Positions 10,178-19,357 of a stretch of DNA of 64,000 nucleotides are shown one piece after another (position 1 is the first letter of the stretch; every line of letters begins with the position of its first letter). The stretch comes from Alphaproteobacteria bacterium (lineage in GTDB: Bacteria > Pseudomonadota > Alphaproteobacteria > Rhodospirillales > WMHbin7). The notes under the pieces are model-generated. The model did not search any database, was not told the origin of the DNA, and was given only the letters and a program-made list of their open reading frames with translations. Position numbers and translations under genes: made by a program. The stretch lies in assembly GCA_015232335.1 (NCBI GenBank), contig JADFZV010000003.1:83842-147841 (forward strand). Direction: 5' to 3'.

Positions 10178-11626
10178 GTGCGGCGTGAGACCGAGTCCCT
10201 TGAAAGCCTTGATAGTTTTCCCTATCGCCATCGCGTTTCCGAGGTTATGAGCGCACCCATTGCCATGATGGCGCGCACAGCCGATCTGGTCGAGGCCAGC
10301 CGTGTCATGGCCGAAAAGGGCATCAGCTCGATCATCGTCACGGAAATGGATGCGCCGGTTGGAATCGTCACCGAGCGCGACGTGCTTCGCATCGTCGCTC
10401 GTTCGGGCAGCATCGGCTTGCACATGCCGCTTTCCGCCATTATGAGCAGCCCGGTCATAACGGTAAACGAGGAGGCGCTTGTTTTCGTTGCCATGGGACG
10501 GATGGAGCACCTGAATTTGCGCCATCTGCTGGTGACGGACCGTCACCACAACCCCGTCGGGGTCATTACATCGCGCGGTCTTTTGAAGTTAAGGGTCGGA
10601 TCGGGACTGGCGCTTGGCGATGAGATTGGATCGGCGCCATCACCCGAGGAGCTAAAGGCCGCCCGTTCCTTGCTTCCCACTCTTTCAGAGAAGCTGATGG
10701 AGGAAGATGTCGGCGCTACCGACATCGCCGGAATCGTAACCAGCGCGTTGTGCGACACCACCGCCCGGGCCGCCGAATTGTCGGAAGCCTCGATGATCGA
10801 GGATGGTTGGGGTGCGGCGCCAACCAAATATTGTGTCCTTGTCCTGGGATCGGGGGGACGGGGCGAAAGTCTGTTTTCCGCAGATCAGGACAACGCCATC
10901 GTCCATCTGGGCACTGACCAGGACACCGCCTGGTTCGCCGAGTTGGGCAGGCGGCTCTGCGCACTCCTTGCAGAGGCGGGCGTTCCGCTTTGCAAAGGAG
11001 GCGTGATGGCCTCCAACGAGACATGGTGCCGGTCGTATGATGCGTGGCGAAAGGCGATAGATCGCTGGGTTTCGGAAGCCAATGGGGACGATATCTTGAA
11101 TGTCGATATCTTCATCGACTTCAAGGCGGTTCATGGTTCCCTGGATCTTGCCGACGGTCTTCGGGACCATCTTCTGGCAAAGGGCGCTCGGTCATCGCCC
11201 TTCTTGCACATCCTGGCGGCCAGTTCAGCCGATATGAAAGTGCCTCTTGGTCTCTTTGGCCAATTCGTGACGCAAGAGGGGCGGATTGACGTTAAACTGC
11301 ACGGCATGATGCCCCTGGTCGGCGCGGTGCGCGTTCTGGCCCTGAAGCATAAAGTCGCGGCAACCGCTACCAGCGAGCGTCTTGCGGGTCTCGCAGAAGG
11401 CGGTCACCTGCCAGCAGGCGAGGCCAAGAGCCTTGCCGCACTTCACCATTTTCTGCTTGGCCTGATGGTTCGCCAGCAACTGGCCTGCATTAAGGCCGGG
11501 ACAGCGCCCTCAAATAAAATTGACCCGAGCACACTGACAAATGATGAAAGAAAGCTGCTTAAGGCTGGTTTCAAGCAAGTCAAAGCACTGACTTGGGTGC
11601 TGGAAAACGCGCTCTCGTCGGTCTAA
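10178..11626 (+). CDS. CBS-domain DUF294 putative nucleotidyltransferase
   Basis: A tandem CBS pair (about residues 20-140; motifs GIVTERDVLRIV and GVITSRGLLKLR) probably senses adenine nucleotides. A DUF294 nucleotidyltransferase-like domain follows with GSGGRGESLFSADQDNA, the G-S and D-x-D pattern of that fold. A helical substrate-binding domain (about 330-480) comes last. GlnD-like domains of this sort modify or sense small regulators; the real substrate is unknown. I chose the GTG at 10178 because AAAGGA lies seven bases upstream; a TTG at 10172 is too close to that site. Genes of this kind are often found beside DUF4212/SSS symporters, as here in divergent orientation, suggesting control of carboxylate uptake. 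Confidence 0.85.
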   Translation: MRRETESLESLDSFPYRHRVSEVMSAPIAMMARTADLVEASRVMAEKGISSIIVTEMDAPVGIVTERDVLRIVARSGSIGLHMPLSAIMSSPVITVNEEALVFVAMGRMEHLNLRHLLVTDRHHNPVGVITSRGLLKLRVGSGLALGDEIGSAPSPEELKAARSLLPTLSEKLMEEDVGATDIAGIVTSALCDTTARAAELSEASMIEDGWGAAPTKYCVLVLGSGGRGESLFSADQDNAIVHLGTDQDTAWFAELGRRLCALLAEAGVPLCKGGVMASNETWCRSYDAWRKAIDRWVSEANGDDILNVDIFIDFKAVHGSLDLADGLRDHLLAKGARSSPFLHILAASSADMKVPLGLFGQFVTQEGRIDVKLHGMMPLVGAVRVLALKHKVAATATSERLAGLAEGGHLPAGEAKSLAALHHFLLGLMVRQQLACIKAGTAPSNKIDPSTLTNDERKLLKAGFKQVKALTWVLENALSSV

Positions 11627-11650
11627 AGCGGAAAAAACAGGAGAGGAAAG

Positions 11651-12055
11651 ATGGGCATCGCCTGGAACGAGGGGGCATTCTGCCTGGGCATCGAGGATAT
11701 CGACGCCGATCACAAGAAAAAGATCGAGGCCATCAACAAGGTTGAATCCCTGATCGATGCCCGGGCGGCCTCAACCACCATCGGCACGGCCCTTCAGGAA
11801 TTGATCGATGGCACCGCCAGCCATTTCGCCCGAGAAGAGGATCTGATGCGCCGCACGAAATATCCTGCACTCGCCAAACACGCCGAGTTGCATACGGAAT
11901 TTCTGGAGCGCCTGGGGCAATTGCATGCCGCCAGCTTCAAGGACGAAGCGCAGATCGATGCCCGGGCGGAACTCGATTTCTTTGCAGATTGGATGGCGGT
12001 GCATATTCAGAACGCCGATCGCAATTACATGCACTGGCTGAAACCCGAACTATGA
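11651..12055 (+). CDS. Bacteriohemerythrin
   Basis: Hemerythrins bind O2 at a non-heme di-iron site in a four-helix bundle. All seven expected ligands are present in this 134-residue protein: H21 (DADH), H58 and E62 (HFAREE), H77 and H81 (HAELH), H118 and D123 (HIQNAD). The N-terminal WNEGAFCLGIEDIDADH is typical of single-domain bacteriohemerythrin. GAGAGGAAAG lies before the ATG. It overlaps the next hemerythrin-like gene by four bases (ATGA). Likely roles are oxygen storage, delivery or sensing in a microaerobic organism. Confidence 0.95.
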   Translation: MGIAWNEGAFCLGIEDIDADHKKKIEAINKVESLIDARAASTTIGTALQELIDGTASHFAREEDLMRRTKYPALAKHAELHTEFLERLGQLHAASFKDEAQIDARAELDFFADWMAVHIQNADRNYMHWLKPEL

Positions 12056-12438
12056 TCGCCGAGATAGGCCTTCCCCCGCTGGATAGCGATCACCGCTTTC
12101 TGTTGGCTATGCTGGACGATCTGGCCAGGGCCGCCTTGGCTGGGGCCGACGCGGGCCTGCTGGAGGACCAGTCGCTGGAAGTGGCTTCCAGCCTGGAATC
12201 CCACTTCGCCAAGGAAGAGCGAATGCTGGAAGAGGCCCTTGATGCCAACCGCCATCGCCATATCGCCCTGCATGGCGCGTTGCTTGACCGGTTGGCTAGG
12301 CTGTCTGGCGCACGGCTTGCCGAAATGGGCAAACAAGGCGCTCATGACTGTCTTCAGGCCTTTGCAAAAGACCTGGCCGATGAAATCCTTGCCTTCGACC
12401 TGCCCGCCATTCCCGGCATTCTGGCCGTTCAGAAATAG
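12052..12438 (+). CDS. Hemerythrin-like protein lacking the last ligands
   Basis: This 128-residue protein is a second hemerythrin-type bundle in tandem with the first. H14 (DSDH), H51 and E55 (HFAKEE), and H70 and H74 (HIALH) match ligands one to five. The C-terminal His-x4-Asp pair is missing; the equivalent helix reads KDLADEILAFDLP. It may bind one metal or none, or act as a regulatory partner of the upstream protein. I use the ATG at 12052, which overlaps the previous stop. An in-frame start at 11989 lies inside the first gene and is unlikely. Confidence 0.85.
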   Translation: MIAEIGLPPLDSDHRFLLAMLDDLARAALAGADAGLLEDQSLEVASSLESHFAKEERMLEEALDANRHRHIALHGALLDRLARLSGARLAEMGKQGAHDCLQAFAKDLADEILAFDLPAIPGILAVQK

Positions 12439-12440
12439 CC

Positions 12441-13481
12441 ATGACAAGCCCCCCCTGGCATCCGGAAAGCCTTGCTGGCCGTCTGGCGCATCTTGAAGCG
12501 CGGGGGCGGATAACCAAGGCTGTCCGAGCCTGGTTCGATCAGCAGGGATTCTTGGAAGTCGAAACCCCCTGCCTGCAAGCCTCGCCCGGCATGGAGCCGC
12601 ATCTCAAGGCCTTTCAAACAACCTTAAGCGAGCCCTTCGGCGAAACGTCAAGCCGCATGTATCTTCACACCTCGCCCGAATTCGCCATGAAAAAGCTGCT
12701 GGCGGCGGGACTTCCTTGCATCTATCAACTGGCGCACTGCTTTCGCAACGAAGAACGAAGCCCCACGCATCATCCTGAATTCACCATGCTGGAATGGTAC
12801 CGGGCCGGGGTGGGGCTTGATGTTTTGATGAAGGATTGCGAGGGGCTGGTGAAGGCGGCCCTTCGGGCCAGCGGGCACGAAACCCTGTCCTGGCAGGCAA
12901 AGCGCTGCGATCCCTCAGCACCCTGGCAAAGGCTGACCGTTTCCGACGCCTTCTTCGAATTTGCAGGTATCGATCTTTTGGGCACGATCACCGACCCCGA
13001 CGAACCCGATCCCCGCCCCCTGGCCGAGGCGGCAGGGCGAATCGGCCTTTCCACCCAGGCAACGGATCGTTGGGAGGATGTCTTCTTTCGACTCTTTCTG
13101 GATCGGATAGAACCCCATTTGGGAAGCAATGTCCCTGTTTTTCTTACGGGTTATCCCCTCTGCATGGCAGCCCTGGCCCGGCAAGATCCTTGTGACTCCC
13201 GTCTTGCCATGCGTTTCGAGCTGTATGCCGCTGGGCTGGAACTGGCCAACGCCTTTGCCGAACTAACCGATTCCAAGGAACAACGGCGCCGATTTAAACG
13301 AGACCAGAAGTTGAAGGAACAGCTTTACGGCGAAAAATATCCAGTCGACGAGGACTTTCTTACAGCACTTTCGCATATGCCGGAATGTTCAGGTATCGCC
13401 TTGGGTTTTGACCGGCTGGTCATGCTGGCAACCCAGGCAACAAGCATCGAACAGGTATTATGGCTACCACTTGGGCATTAA
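12441..13481 (+). CDS. epmA: EF-P lysine aminoacylase EpmA (GenX/PoxA)
   Basis: EpmA is a class II lysyl-tRNA synthetase paralogue that attaches beta-lysine to elongation factor P. The 346-residue protein has the catalytic core without the anticodon-binding domain. Class II motifs are visible: motif 2 at about residues 95-115 (CFRNEERSPTHHPEFTMLEW) and motif 3 near the C-terminus (GIALGFDRLVML). EpmB and EF-P are not in the window. It starts two bases after the hemerythrin-like gene and may be read with it. Confidence 0.95.
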   Translation: MTSPPWHPESLAGRLAHLEARGRITKAVRAWFDQQGFLEVETPCLQASPGMEPHLKAFQTTLSEPFGETSSRMYLHTSPEFAMKKLLAAGLPCIYQLAHCFRNEERSPTHHPEFTMLEWYRAGVGLDVLMKDCEGLVKAALRASGHETLSWQAKRCDPSAPWQRLTVSDAFFEFAGIDLLGTITDPDEPDPRPLAEAAGRIGLSTQATDRWEDVFFRLFLDRIEPHLGSNVPVFLTGYPLCMAALARQDPCDSRLAMRFELYAAGLELANAFAELTDSKEQRRRFKRDQKLKEQLYGEKYPVDEDFLTALSHMPECSGIALGFDRLVMLATQATSIEQVLWLPLGH

Positions 13482-13575
13482 GTGTTGTAATGCTTGCCAA
13501 GCGTCACCCATTTTTCTAAGAAGGAAGAGGTTGCGGGGGCAGCCCGACCTGAAATAACCAATAGATCGAGTGATC

Positions 13576-14688
13576 ATGAGCACTAATTCCAAGCCGGGAG
13601 TCGTTCTTCCGCCTGTCGACATCACCCCCGAGACACGCGGCGCCGTTGTCGATGCGTTAAAGCGTGTGCTTGCCGAATTCCAAAAAACCGGCAAGGTCGC
13701 TGGCTCTGTCAGCTATCAGAACCTGATCGACGATCCCACGGCGCTGTACGACTTCATCCAGGTTTATCGCGCCAACCGCGAGGGCGTTGACGCCATCGTG
13801 ACGGGCAGGGATGGAAAGCCGGTGCGCGACGACGAGGCGCTCCTGACCTGCGGCGTCTCCCTGGCCCAGATTCAACGGCTGCTCATTCTCACCTGCGCCA
13901 AGCGCCATTTCGGTGTCTCCGCTCCGGCGGCCAAACCCCAGGAAGAGAAGAAAGGCGGATTGGGCGCCCTGTTTCGTAAATCGGACAGTTCCGGAAAGAG
14001 CGAAGCGCCCAGATCGAACGAAGAACGCAAGCTGACCGAACTGGCGAAGTATCTGGCCTATGATTGGCAGATTCCGCTTCTTCAGATCTATCGCGATGCG
14101 CTGACCTTTCAGCATGTGCTGGAATTGGGCTCTGAGCTTGTTCTTCTGAAGGACGCCAAGGCCATTGCCCAGGCCGGAAAGCTCGACCCAGCCCATATCC
14201 GCAAGGCGCGTCAGGTGGCAGGCCCCGACTTCGTGCAACTGCTTTCCGACAATCCCAAGGCGATCGAGGGCATCATCTACTGGAATGCCGACATGTATCG
14301 CTTCTTCAAGGGGCTTCTGGGCGAGAAATGCTGGGTCTTTTTCGGCCGTGACCATAATTTCTTCAATGCCGTGGCCGCACTCGACAAGGCAAAGTGCCGC
14401 ATCTTCGGCGAAACGCTGGCTGTGATCGCACCTGAATGCCTGATCGAATTCGAGCGGCTTAATCTGGACAAGACCAACGCCCTGATCGAAGCCTTCAAGA
14501 ACAACTTCGGCGACTATCTCGATCAGGCATTGTCTCAGAAAAGCTTTGCCGTCGATATCCTGCGCCGCCTGGTCGAAAGCTTTGTCCATCTGAAGAAGGA
14601 TTCCGACCAGCTTCAGGTCTATGCCGACCTGACCTGCAAGGCCATTCTGCCCAGCGTTCAGGCTTGGCTGGCAAAGACGAGGGTTTAA
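13576..14688 (+). CDS. Conserved-looking hypothetical protein, 370 residues
   Basis: I do not recognise this protein. It has no signal peptide and no membrane helix. An N-terminal part of about 110 residues ([20 protein letters not shown]) is followed by a Lys/Ser-rich linker (about 118-145). A mainly helical C-terminal half contains [49 protein letters not shown] and [14 protein letters not shown]. The aromatic-rich middle suggests a compact folded domain. I prefer the ATG at 13576 over the GTG at 13570. The stop overlaps the convergent thiE stop by four bases. Confidence 0.75.
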   Translation: MSTNSKPGVVLPPVDITPETRGAVVDALKRVLAEFQKTGKVAGSVSYQNLIDDPTALYDFIQVYRANREGVDAIVTGRDGKPVRDDEALLTCGVSLAQIQRLLILTCAKRHFGVSAPAAKPQEEKKGGLGALFRKSDSSGKSEAPRSNEERKLTELAKYLAYDWQIPLLQIYRDALTFQHVLELGSELVLLKDAKAIAQAGKLDPAHIRKARQVAGPDFVQLLSDNPKAIEGIIYWNADMYRFFKGLLGEKCWVFFGRDHNFFNAVAALDKAKCRIFGETLAVIAPECLIEFERLNLDKTNALIEAFKNNFGDYLDQALSQKSFAVDILRRLVESFVHLKKDSDQLQVYADLTCKAILPSVQAWLAKTRV

Positions 14689-15329
14689 TCTTCAGCCGCC
14701 GCCCGCATCGCCGCATTCATCGCTATCACCCCGGCGGCGGGGCCGTCCGGATGGTCCCACACCCCTGACGACACAGCCAGAAAATCCGCTCCGGCGCGGA
14801 CCAAAGGCGCGCAATTTGCGGGCGTGATGCCACCGATGGCCACAGAGGGCACCACCGTGGCCGATTCCCACCATTCCAGAATCTCGGGCTTTGCCTGCGT
14901 CTTGGCCTCTTTGGTCGCCGTCGGAAAAAAAGCGCCGAAGGCGACGTAATCGGCCCCCGCCTCGCCCGCCTCCATCGCCAGATGGCGCGAATCGTGACAG
15001 GTGACGCCAACGATTCCATCGCGTCCCATCAAGCGTCTTGCCTCTGCATAACTCGCATCCTCCTGGCCCACATGAACGCCATCGCAGCCTGCCTTGGCGG
15101 CCAGATCGGGCCGATCATTCAGAAGAAAAGCGACACCCCGGGACTGAACGAGCGGACAGAGCTTCGAGGCGGCGCTTAGAATATCAGCGTCCCCGGCTCC
15201 CTTCAGACGCAACTGCACCACCGCAACATCGCCCGCATCAAGCGCTCGCTCCAATTGATGCGCGAACGCGTCCAGATCGGAAAGAACGGGGGGCGTGATC
15301 AGGTAGAGGCGACAGGCTGCGGCGGTCAT
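14685..15329 (-). CDS. thiE: Thiamine-phosphate synthase
   Basis: ThiE joins HMP-pyrophosphate and HET-phosphate to thiamine phosphate. The 214-residue protein has the TIM-barrel layout of the family: an early QLRLKG strand (the basic residue binding pyrophosphate), [24 protein letters not shown] (Asp and Gln in the active site), [22 protein letters not shown] and [12 protein letters not shown]. Its start overlaps the upstream 119-residue gene by four bases. No THI-box (TPP) riboswitch is visible upstream and the other thiamine genes are absent, so it may be an orphan or salvage copy. Confidence 0.93.
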   Translation of the reverse strand: MTAAACRLYLITPPVLSDLDAFAHQLERALDAGDVAVVQLRLKGAGDADILSAASKLCPLVQSRGVAFLLNDRPDLAAKAGCDGVHVGQEDASYAEARRLMGRDGIVGVTCHDSRHLAMEAGEAGADYVAFGAFFPTATKEAKTQAKPEILEWWESATVVPSVAIGGITPANCAPLVRAGADFLAVSSGVWDHPDGPAAGVIAMNAAMRAAAED

Positions 15330-15685
15330 CTTTGTTTTTTCCCTTGCGTTTCGATCCGCCCCCCGCAGTCATGGGCGATGGCCTGCAGCTTGGCGCGAAC
15401 TTTGAGCGGCGCCTTGACCCTGACCGCAGTTGCACCTCTGGCCAGGGCATCCAAAGCCAAGGCCGGGGCCTCGCCTGCATCGATCAAAACCTCTGCCTTA
15501 ACGCCCGGCACCAGGCGCATGGCCTCCTCGGCCAGGGCCAGGAACCAGGCAGCGCCTTGAATTTCGCCGGCACGGGGTGGGCTTTCCAGAACCACCCGCC
15601 GCCCCTCGTCTCTGGCGCACAAAAGTGCTGCCACAGCCTCGGAAAGGCTTTGTACAACCAAGGAAATCGGCGGGCGCGTTACCAT
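15326..15685 (-). CDS. Hypothetical protein upstream of thiE
   Basis: I do not recognise this 119-residue protein. It has alternating beta/alpha patterns ([41 protein letters not shown]) that resemble a small Rossmann-like or half-barrel fold. There is no signal peptide. It overlaps thiE by four bases, so the two are probably co-translated and may share a pathway; that is inference. Confidence 0.7.
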   Translation of the reverse strand: MVTRPPISLVVQSLSEAVAALLCARDEGRRVVLESPPRAGEIQGAAWFLALAEEAMRLVPGVKAEVLIDAGEAPALALDALARGATAVRVKAPLKVRAKLQAIAHDCGGRIETQGKKQR

Positions 15686-15752
15686 TCGTTACTTGCAATT
15701 CCAGCCCTGGAGGGTCAACTTCCAGGACAGTGTATCCTTCTGGAGAGCTCCG

Positions 15753-16763
15753 TTGAAGCCCAGCTTGCGACTATTCATCACCGGATTGGCCCTTATCGCC
15801 GTTATCGGAACTGCCTGGTTCTACTTGAAAGCACCCAGCGTTGATGCCGCCCTGGTCACCCGAGGGCTTGCGGTCGAAGCCATCTATGCCACCGGAACGG
15901 TAGAGCCCGTACGCTGGGCCAAGGTATCGCCGACCGTGACCGCCAGGCTGGTCGAAGTGTTGGCCCATGAAGGAGATTCCATCTTGGAAGGCGCCAAACT
16001 GGCCCGCCTGGATGATGGCGAGGCCAAGGCGCGGGTGGCCGAACTGGCGGCGCGGGAATCCTTTCTCAAGCAGGATATGGAACGGAGCGACCGTCTAGCG
16101 CGCAGCGAATATGCCAGCCGCCAGTCGAACGAACGCGCCAAAAGCGAGCTGGGCCAAGCAGTACAGGCCCGCGCAGCGGCGCAAAAGCGCCTCAATGAAT
16201 ATTTCATGGTCTCGCCGGTTTCGGGCACGGTGCTGCGTCAGGACGGCGAGCCGGGCGAAGTGATGCAACCAGGCCAGATCATGTTCTGGGTGGGCGAACC
16301 CAAGCCACTTCGGGTTACGGCCGAGATCGACGAGGAGGATATCGTCCGCCTAAATCTGAACCAGAAGGCCCTCTTGAAAGCCGACGCCTTTCCGGGCCAA
16401 GCCCTGGTTTCCAGCGTTGCCGAGATCACGCCCAAGGGCGATCCGGTCAACAAGACCTATCGCGTGCGCCTTGCCCTGCCCGACGACTCACGGCTTCTGA
16501 TCGGCATGACGGTCGAGGTCAATGTCATTGTGCGCGAAACGCCAGATGCCCTGCTTGTCCCCGCCCTGGCGCTCGATGGCGCTTATGTCTGGGTGGTCAA
16601 GGACGGACAGGCTGAAAAACGCGCCGTGAAAATCGGCGTCAAGGGAGCCCGGGAAGGCGAGATCCTGGAAGGTGTCGCCGAGGGCGACATGGTGATCCTG
16701 TCGCCTCCCAAGACGCTTTCAAACGGCCAGCGCGTCTCGGCCACGATCAAGCCCTTGCCGTGA
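15753..16763 (+). CDS. Periplasmic adaptor (membrane fusion protein) of an ABC exporter
   Basis: MacA/HlyD-type adaptors bridge an inner-membrane ABC transporter to an outer-membrane channel. One N-terminal membrane anchor lies at about residues 4-25 (LRLFITGLALIAVIGTAWFY). A lipoyl half-motif comes next (VEVLAHEGDSILEGAKLARLDDGEA), then a helical hairpin (about 85-140), the second lipoyl half (VSPVSGTVLRQDGEPGEVM) and a beta-barrel with membrane-proximal domain. I prefer the TTG at 15753, which has GGAGAG five bases upstream and puts the anchor at the N-terminus; the frame is open back to 15693. It overlaps the permease gene by four bases. Confidence 0.88.
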   Translation: MKPSLRLFITGLALIAVIGTAWFYLKAPSVDAALVTRGLAVEAIYATGTVEPVRWAKVSPTVTARLVEVLAHEGDSILEGAKLARLDDGEAKARVAELAARESFLKQDMERSDRLARSEYASRQSNERAKSELGQAVQARAAAQKRLNEYFMVSPVSGTVLRQDGEPGEVMQPGQIMFWVGEPKPLRVTAEIDEEDIVRLNLNQKALLKADAFPGQALVSSVAEITPKGDPVNKTYRVRLALPDDSRLLIGMTVEVNVIVRETPDALLVPALALDGAYVWVVKDGQAEKRAVKIGVKGAREGEILEGVAEGDMVILSPPKTLSNGQRVSATIKPLP

Positions 16764-18007
16764 AACTGCTGCTGCATATCGCCCTTGGGCATCTGCTCGC
16801 CCGCAAGCGCCAAACCCTGGTCTCGATGATGGGTGTGGCCATGGGTGTCGGCTTCTCGATCGCCATGGCTTCGCTGATGGAGGGATCGCAGCGCGATTTC
16901 ATCACCCGCATCGTCGACAACATGCCCCATATCGTCATCAAGGACGAATTCCGCGCCAATCCCTTGCAGCCGGTCGATCTGCTTTTTCAAAAAGGGGCCG
17001 TGGAACTGAAGGGCTTGAAGCCCAAGGACGAGATCAGGGGCATCAAGGCGCCCTGGAACAAGATCGAAGCCCTGGAAGCGCTGCCGGGCCTGAAAGTCGC
17101 CCCCACCCTATCGTCCCAGATTTTTCTAAGCTTTGGCGGCAAGGATGTCTCGGCCACGCTGCTTGGCATCGACGTCGAGCGCGAGCGCCAAGCCACCAGC
17201 ATCGAAGCCGACATCGTCACCGAAGGCGGGTTGGACAGTCTGCACACGGCCGCCAACGGCCTCATTCTGGGCCGTGGACTCGCCGCCAAGCTGGGCGCCC
17301 AACCCAACGACACGCTGACCGCCACCTCGGCCTCGGGCGTGGTCATGAAGATGAAGGTGGTGGGCTTGTTCCATACCGGCATCATCTCGGTCGACAGCAG
17401 TCAGTCTTATGCCCTCTTGAAGAAGGCGCAGATTCTGGCTGATCGGCCCAACGTCATCAATCTGATGCGGATCAAGATGAGCGATCCCATGGCGGCTGTC
17501 GATATGGCGCTGATGCTGGAATCGCGCTGGGGCTATAAATCCGAATCCTGGCAGGAATCGAACGAGGGACTACTGGGCGCCTTCGCCATCCGCAATGCCG
17601 TGATGTATATCACCGTCTCGGCCATTCTGATCGTCGCCAGCTTTGGCATCTTCAACGTCGTCTCGACCGTGGTCTACGAAAAGACCCGCGACATCGCGAT
17701 TTTGCGCTCGATGGGATTCGAGCCTTCCGACATCAAGGGCATCTTCCTTCTGGAGGGCTTTCTGGTGGGCCTGCTGGGCGCGCTGCTGGGCTGGGGGCTG
17801 GGATTCGGGCTCTGCCAGATTCTGGGCATGGTCCGCTTTAACATCAAGATGATGACAGAAGTTCAGGGATTCATCCTGCACTCGACCTGGATTCACTACA
17901 CGCTCTCGGGCGCCGTGGCGGCCACGTCGGCCACCCTGGCCTCTTACCTGCCCGCCCGCAAGGCGTCGCGCTTGAAGCCGGTGGATACCATCCGGGGGGC
18001 GGCATGA
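16760..18007 (+). CDS. ABC transporter permease (MacB/LolC-type)
   Basis: The 415-residue protein has the family layout: an N-terminal helix (about 15-40; LVSMMGVAMGVGFSIAMASLM), a large periplasmic domain (about 50-265) and three C-terminal helices (about 280-310, 330-355, 375-400), ending in the FtsX-type SYLPARKASRLKPVDTIRG. It starts with GTG inside the adaptor stop and ends four bases into the ATPase gene, so the three form a tight operon. This resembles a MacAB- or DevBCA-type exporter with separate permease and ATPase. The substrate is unknown. Confidence 0.9.
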   Translation: MKLLLHIALGHLLARKRQTLVSMMGVAMGVGFSIAMASLMEGSQRDFITRIVDNMPHIVIKDEFRANPLQPVDLLFQKGAVELKGLKPKDEIRGIKAPWNKIEALEALPGLKVAPTLSSQIFLSFGGKDVSATLLGIDVERERQATSIEADIVTEGGLDSLHTAANGLILGRGLAAKLGAQPNDTLTATSASGVVMKMKVVGLFHTGIISVDSSQSYALLKKAQILADRPNVINLMRIKMSDPMAAVDMALMLESRWGYKSESWQESNEGLLGAFAIRNAVMYITVSAILIVASFGIFNVVSTVVYEKTRDIAILRSMGFEPSDIKGIFLLEGFLVGLLGALLGWGLGFGLCQILGMVRFNIKMMTEVQGFILHSTWIHYTLSGAVAATSATLASYLPARKASRLKPVDTIRGAA

Positions 18008-18687
18008 GTGCGCAGACGCCCGCCATCGAGGCCAGAAGCCTCTCACGCATTCTGCCCGGCCTGGTTCCCGCCGTGCTGGTCGATGGCGTGGATTTCCGGG
18101 CGGAAAAGGGCGAGTTGGTGGCGATCACCGGCGCCTCGGGCTCGGGCAAATCCTCGCTGTTGTATCTTCTGGGATTGCTTGACGAGCCCACCAGCGGTTC
18201 GGTCATCATCGCAGGACAGGACTGCGCGCCCCTGTCGGATGCCGAACGCACCTTTCTGCGCTTGGAGCGTCTGGGCTTCGTCTTTCAGTTCCATTTTCTT
18301 CTGGCGGAATTTTCGGTTCTGAACAATGTCTGCATGCCGATGAAGAAACTGGGCCGGTTGAGCGACGCTGAACAGGACGCGCATGGCCGGGAATTGCTGA
18401 AAGAACTGGGGCTTCAGGGCTTCGAGAAGAAACTGCCCGAACAATTGTCTGGCGGCGAGCGTCAGCGCGTGGCAATTGCAAGGGCCTTGGCCAACGCGCC
18501 CGGCATCCTTCTGGCCGACGAGCCCACGGGCAATCTGGACAGCAAGAACAGCCGCATCGTCTTCGATATCTTTCGCAACCTGGCCCGCGACCATGGCAAG
18601 ACGATCATCACCGTCACGCATGACCATGATCTGGCCAGGACCTGCGACCGTCAGGTGCATCTGGCCGATGGAAAAGTGGTGGCATAG
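18004..18687 (+). CDS. ABC transporter ATP-binding protein (LolD/MacB-type)
   Basis: The 227-residue ATPase has Walker A GASGSGKSSLLYLLG, the signature LSGGERQRVAIARALA, Walker B ILLADEPTGNLD and the switch His in TVTHDHDLA. The MacB/LolD-type D-loop GNLDSKNS is clear. It overlaps the permease gene by four bases and completes the adaptor-permease-ATPase operon that begins at 15753. Confidence 0.93.
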   Translation: MSAQTPAIEARSLSRILPGLVPAVLVDGVDFRAEKGELVAITGASGSGKSSLLYLLGLLDEPTSGSVIIAGQDCAPLSDAERTFLRLERLGFVFQFHFLLAEFSVLNNVCMPMKKLGRLSDAEQDAHGRELLKELGLQGFEKKLPEQLSGGERQRVAIARALANAPGILLADEPTGNLDSKNSRIVFDIFRNLARDHGKTIITVTHDHDLARTCDRQVHLADGKVVA

Positions 18688-18778
18688 CGCATATTGGCTC
18701 CTTCTCCCTCTTGACCCTGAGCCGAGGCGTCACCACTTGAACCGGGCTCATTTCACTCAATAAGGAGACCTGTTTCTC

Positions 18779-19276
18779 ATGGCGACCGTTACCCTTAAAG
18801 GCAATCCGATCAACACCAACGGCACCCTGCCAGCAACCGGGGCCAGTGCCCCCGATTTCCGTCTGGTCACAGTGGAACTGGGCGACCTCGTCCTCAAGGA
18901 CGTCGCTGACAAGACCGTGATTTTGAACATATTTCCCAGCATCGACACACCGGTCTGCGCCGCCTCGGTGCGCCGTTTCAACGCCGATATCGACAAGATG
19001 GGCGGCCCCGTCGTTCTCTGCGCCTCGGCGGATTTACCCTTTGCCCACAAGCGCTTCTGCGGCGCCGAGGGGCTTGAGCGGGTCAAATCGGTTTCCGATC
19101 TGCGCGACAAGGGATTCGGCGAGCGTTACGGCGTCAAGATCGTCGACGGCCCCCTAGCCGGACTGCTGGCCAGGGCCGTGGTGGTCATCAAGCAGGGCAA
19201 GGTGACCTATACCCAGCTTGTTCCCGAAATCACCCAGGAACCAGATTACGACGCCGTTTTGGCCGCCGTGAAGTAA
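18779..19276 (+). CDS. tpx: Thiol peroxidase (atypical 2-Cys peroxiredoxin)
   Basis: Tpx reduces H2O2 and alkyl peroxides with thioredoxin. The 165-residue protein has the peroxidatic C60 in SIDTPVCAASVRRFN and the resolving C94 in PFAHKRFCGAEGL, at almost the same positions as in E. coli Tpx. AAGGAGAC lies before the ATG. It stands alone, 91 bases after the ABC operon and before a strong hairpin at 19289-19316. Confidence 0.96.
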   Translation: MATVTLKGNPINTNGTLPATGASAPDFRLVTVELGDLVLKDVADKTVILNIFPSIDTPVCAASVRRFNADIDKMGGPVVLCASADLPFAHKRFCGAEGLERVKSVSDLRDKGFGERYGVKIVDGPLAGLLARAVVVIKQGKVTYTQLVPEITQEPDYDAVLAAVK

Positions 19277-19288
19277 GCGCCTTGGCCC

Positions 19289-19316
19289 GGGCATGGGCGC
19301 ATTGACGCCCATGCCC
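19289..19316 (+). terminator. Hairpin after tpx
   Basis: GGGCATGGGCG (19289-19299) and CGCCCATGCCC (19306-19316) form a perfect 11-bp stem with a 6-base loop, starting 13 bases after the tpx stop. Only TTGGGGG follows, so it is a terminator-like stem without a proper T-run. Confidence 0.6.
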
Positions 19317-19357
19317 TTGGGGGCCTATCCTCGCCCGGCTTTTAAAGGTCCCGGCGA

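Noticed and set aside
14685..15329. TPP riboswitch control of thiE
   Set aside because: The gene upstream overlaps thiE by four bases and I see no THI-box motif before either gene.
18688..18778. GAGCC/GGCTC inverted repeat before tpx as a possible riboswitch
   Set aside because: The 5-bp arms are too short, no known aptamer motif is visible, and tpx is not a usual riboswitch target.
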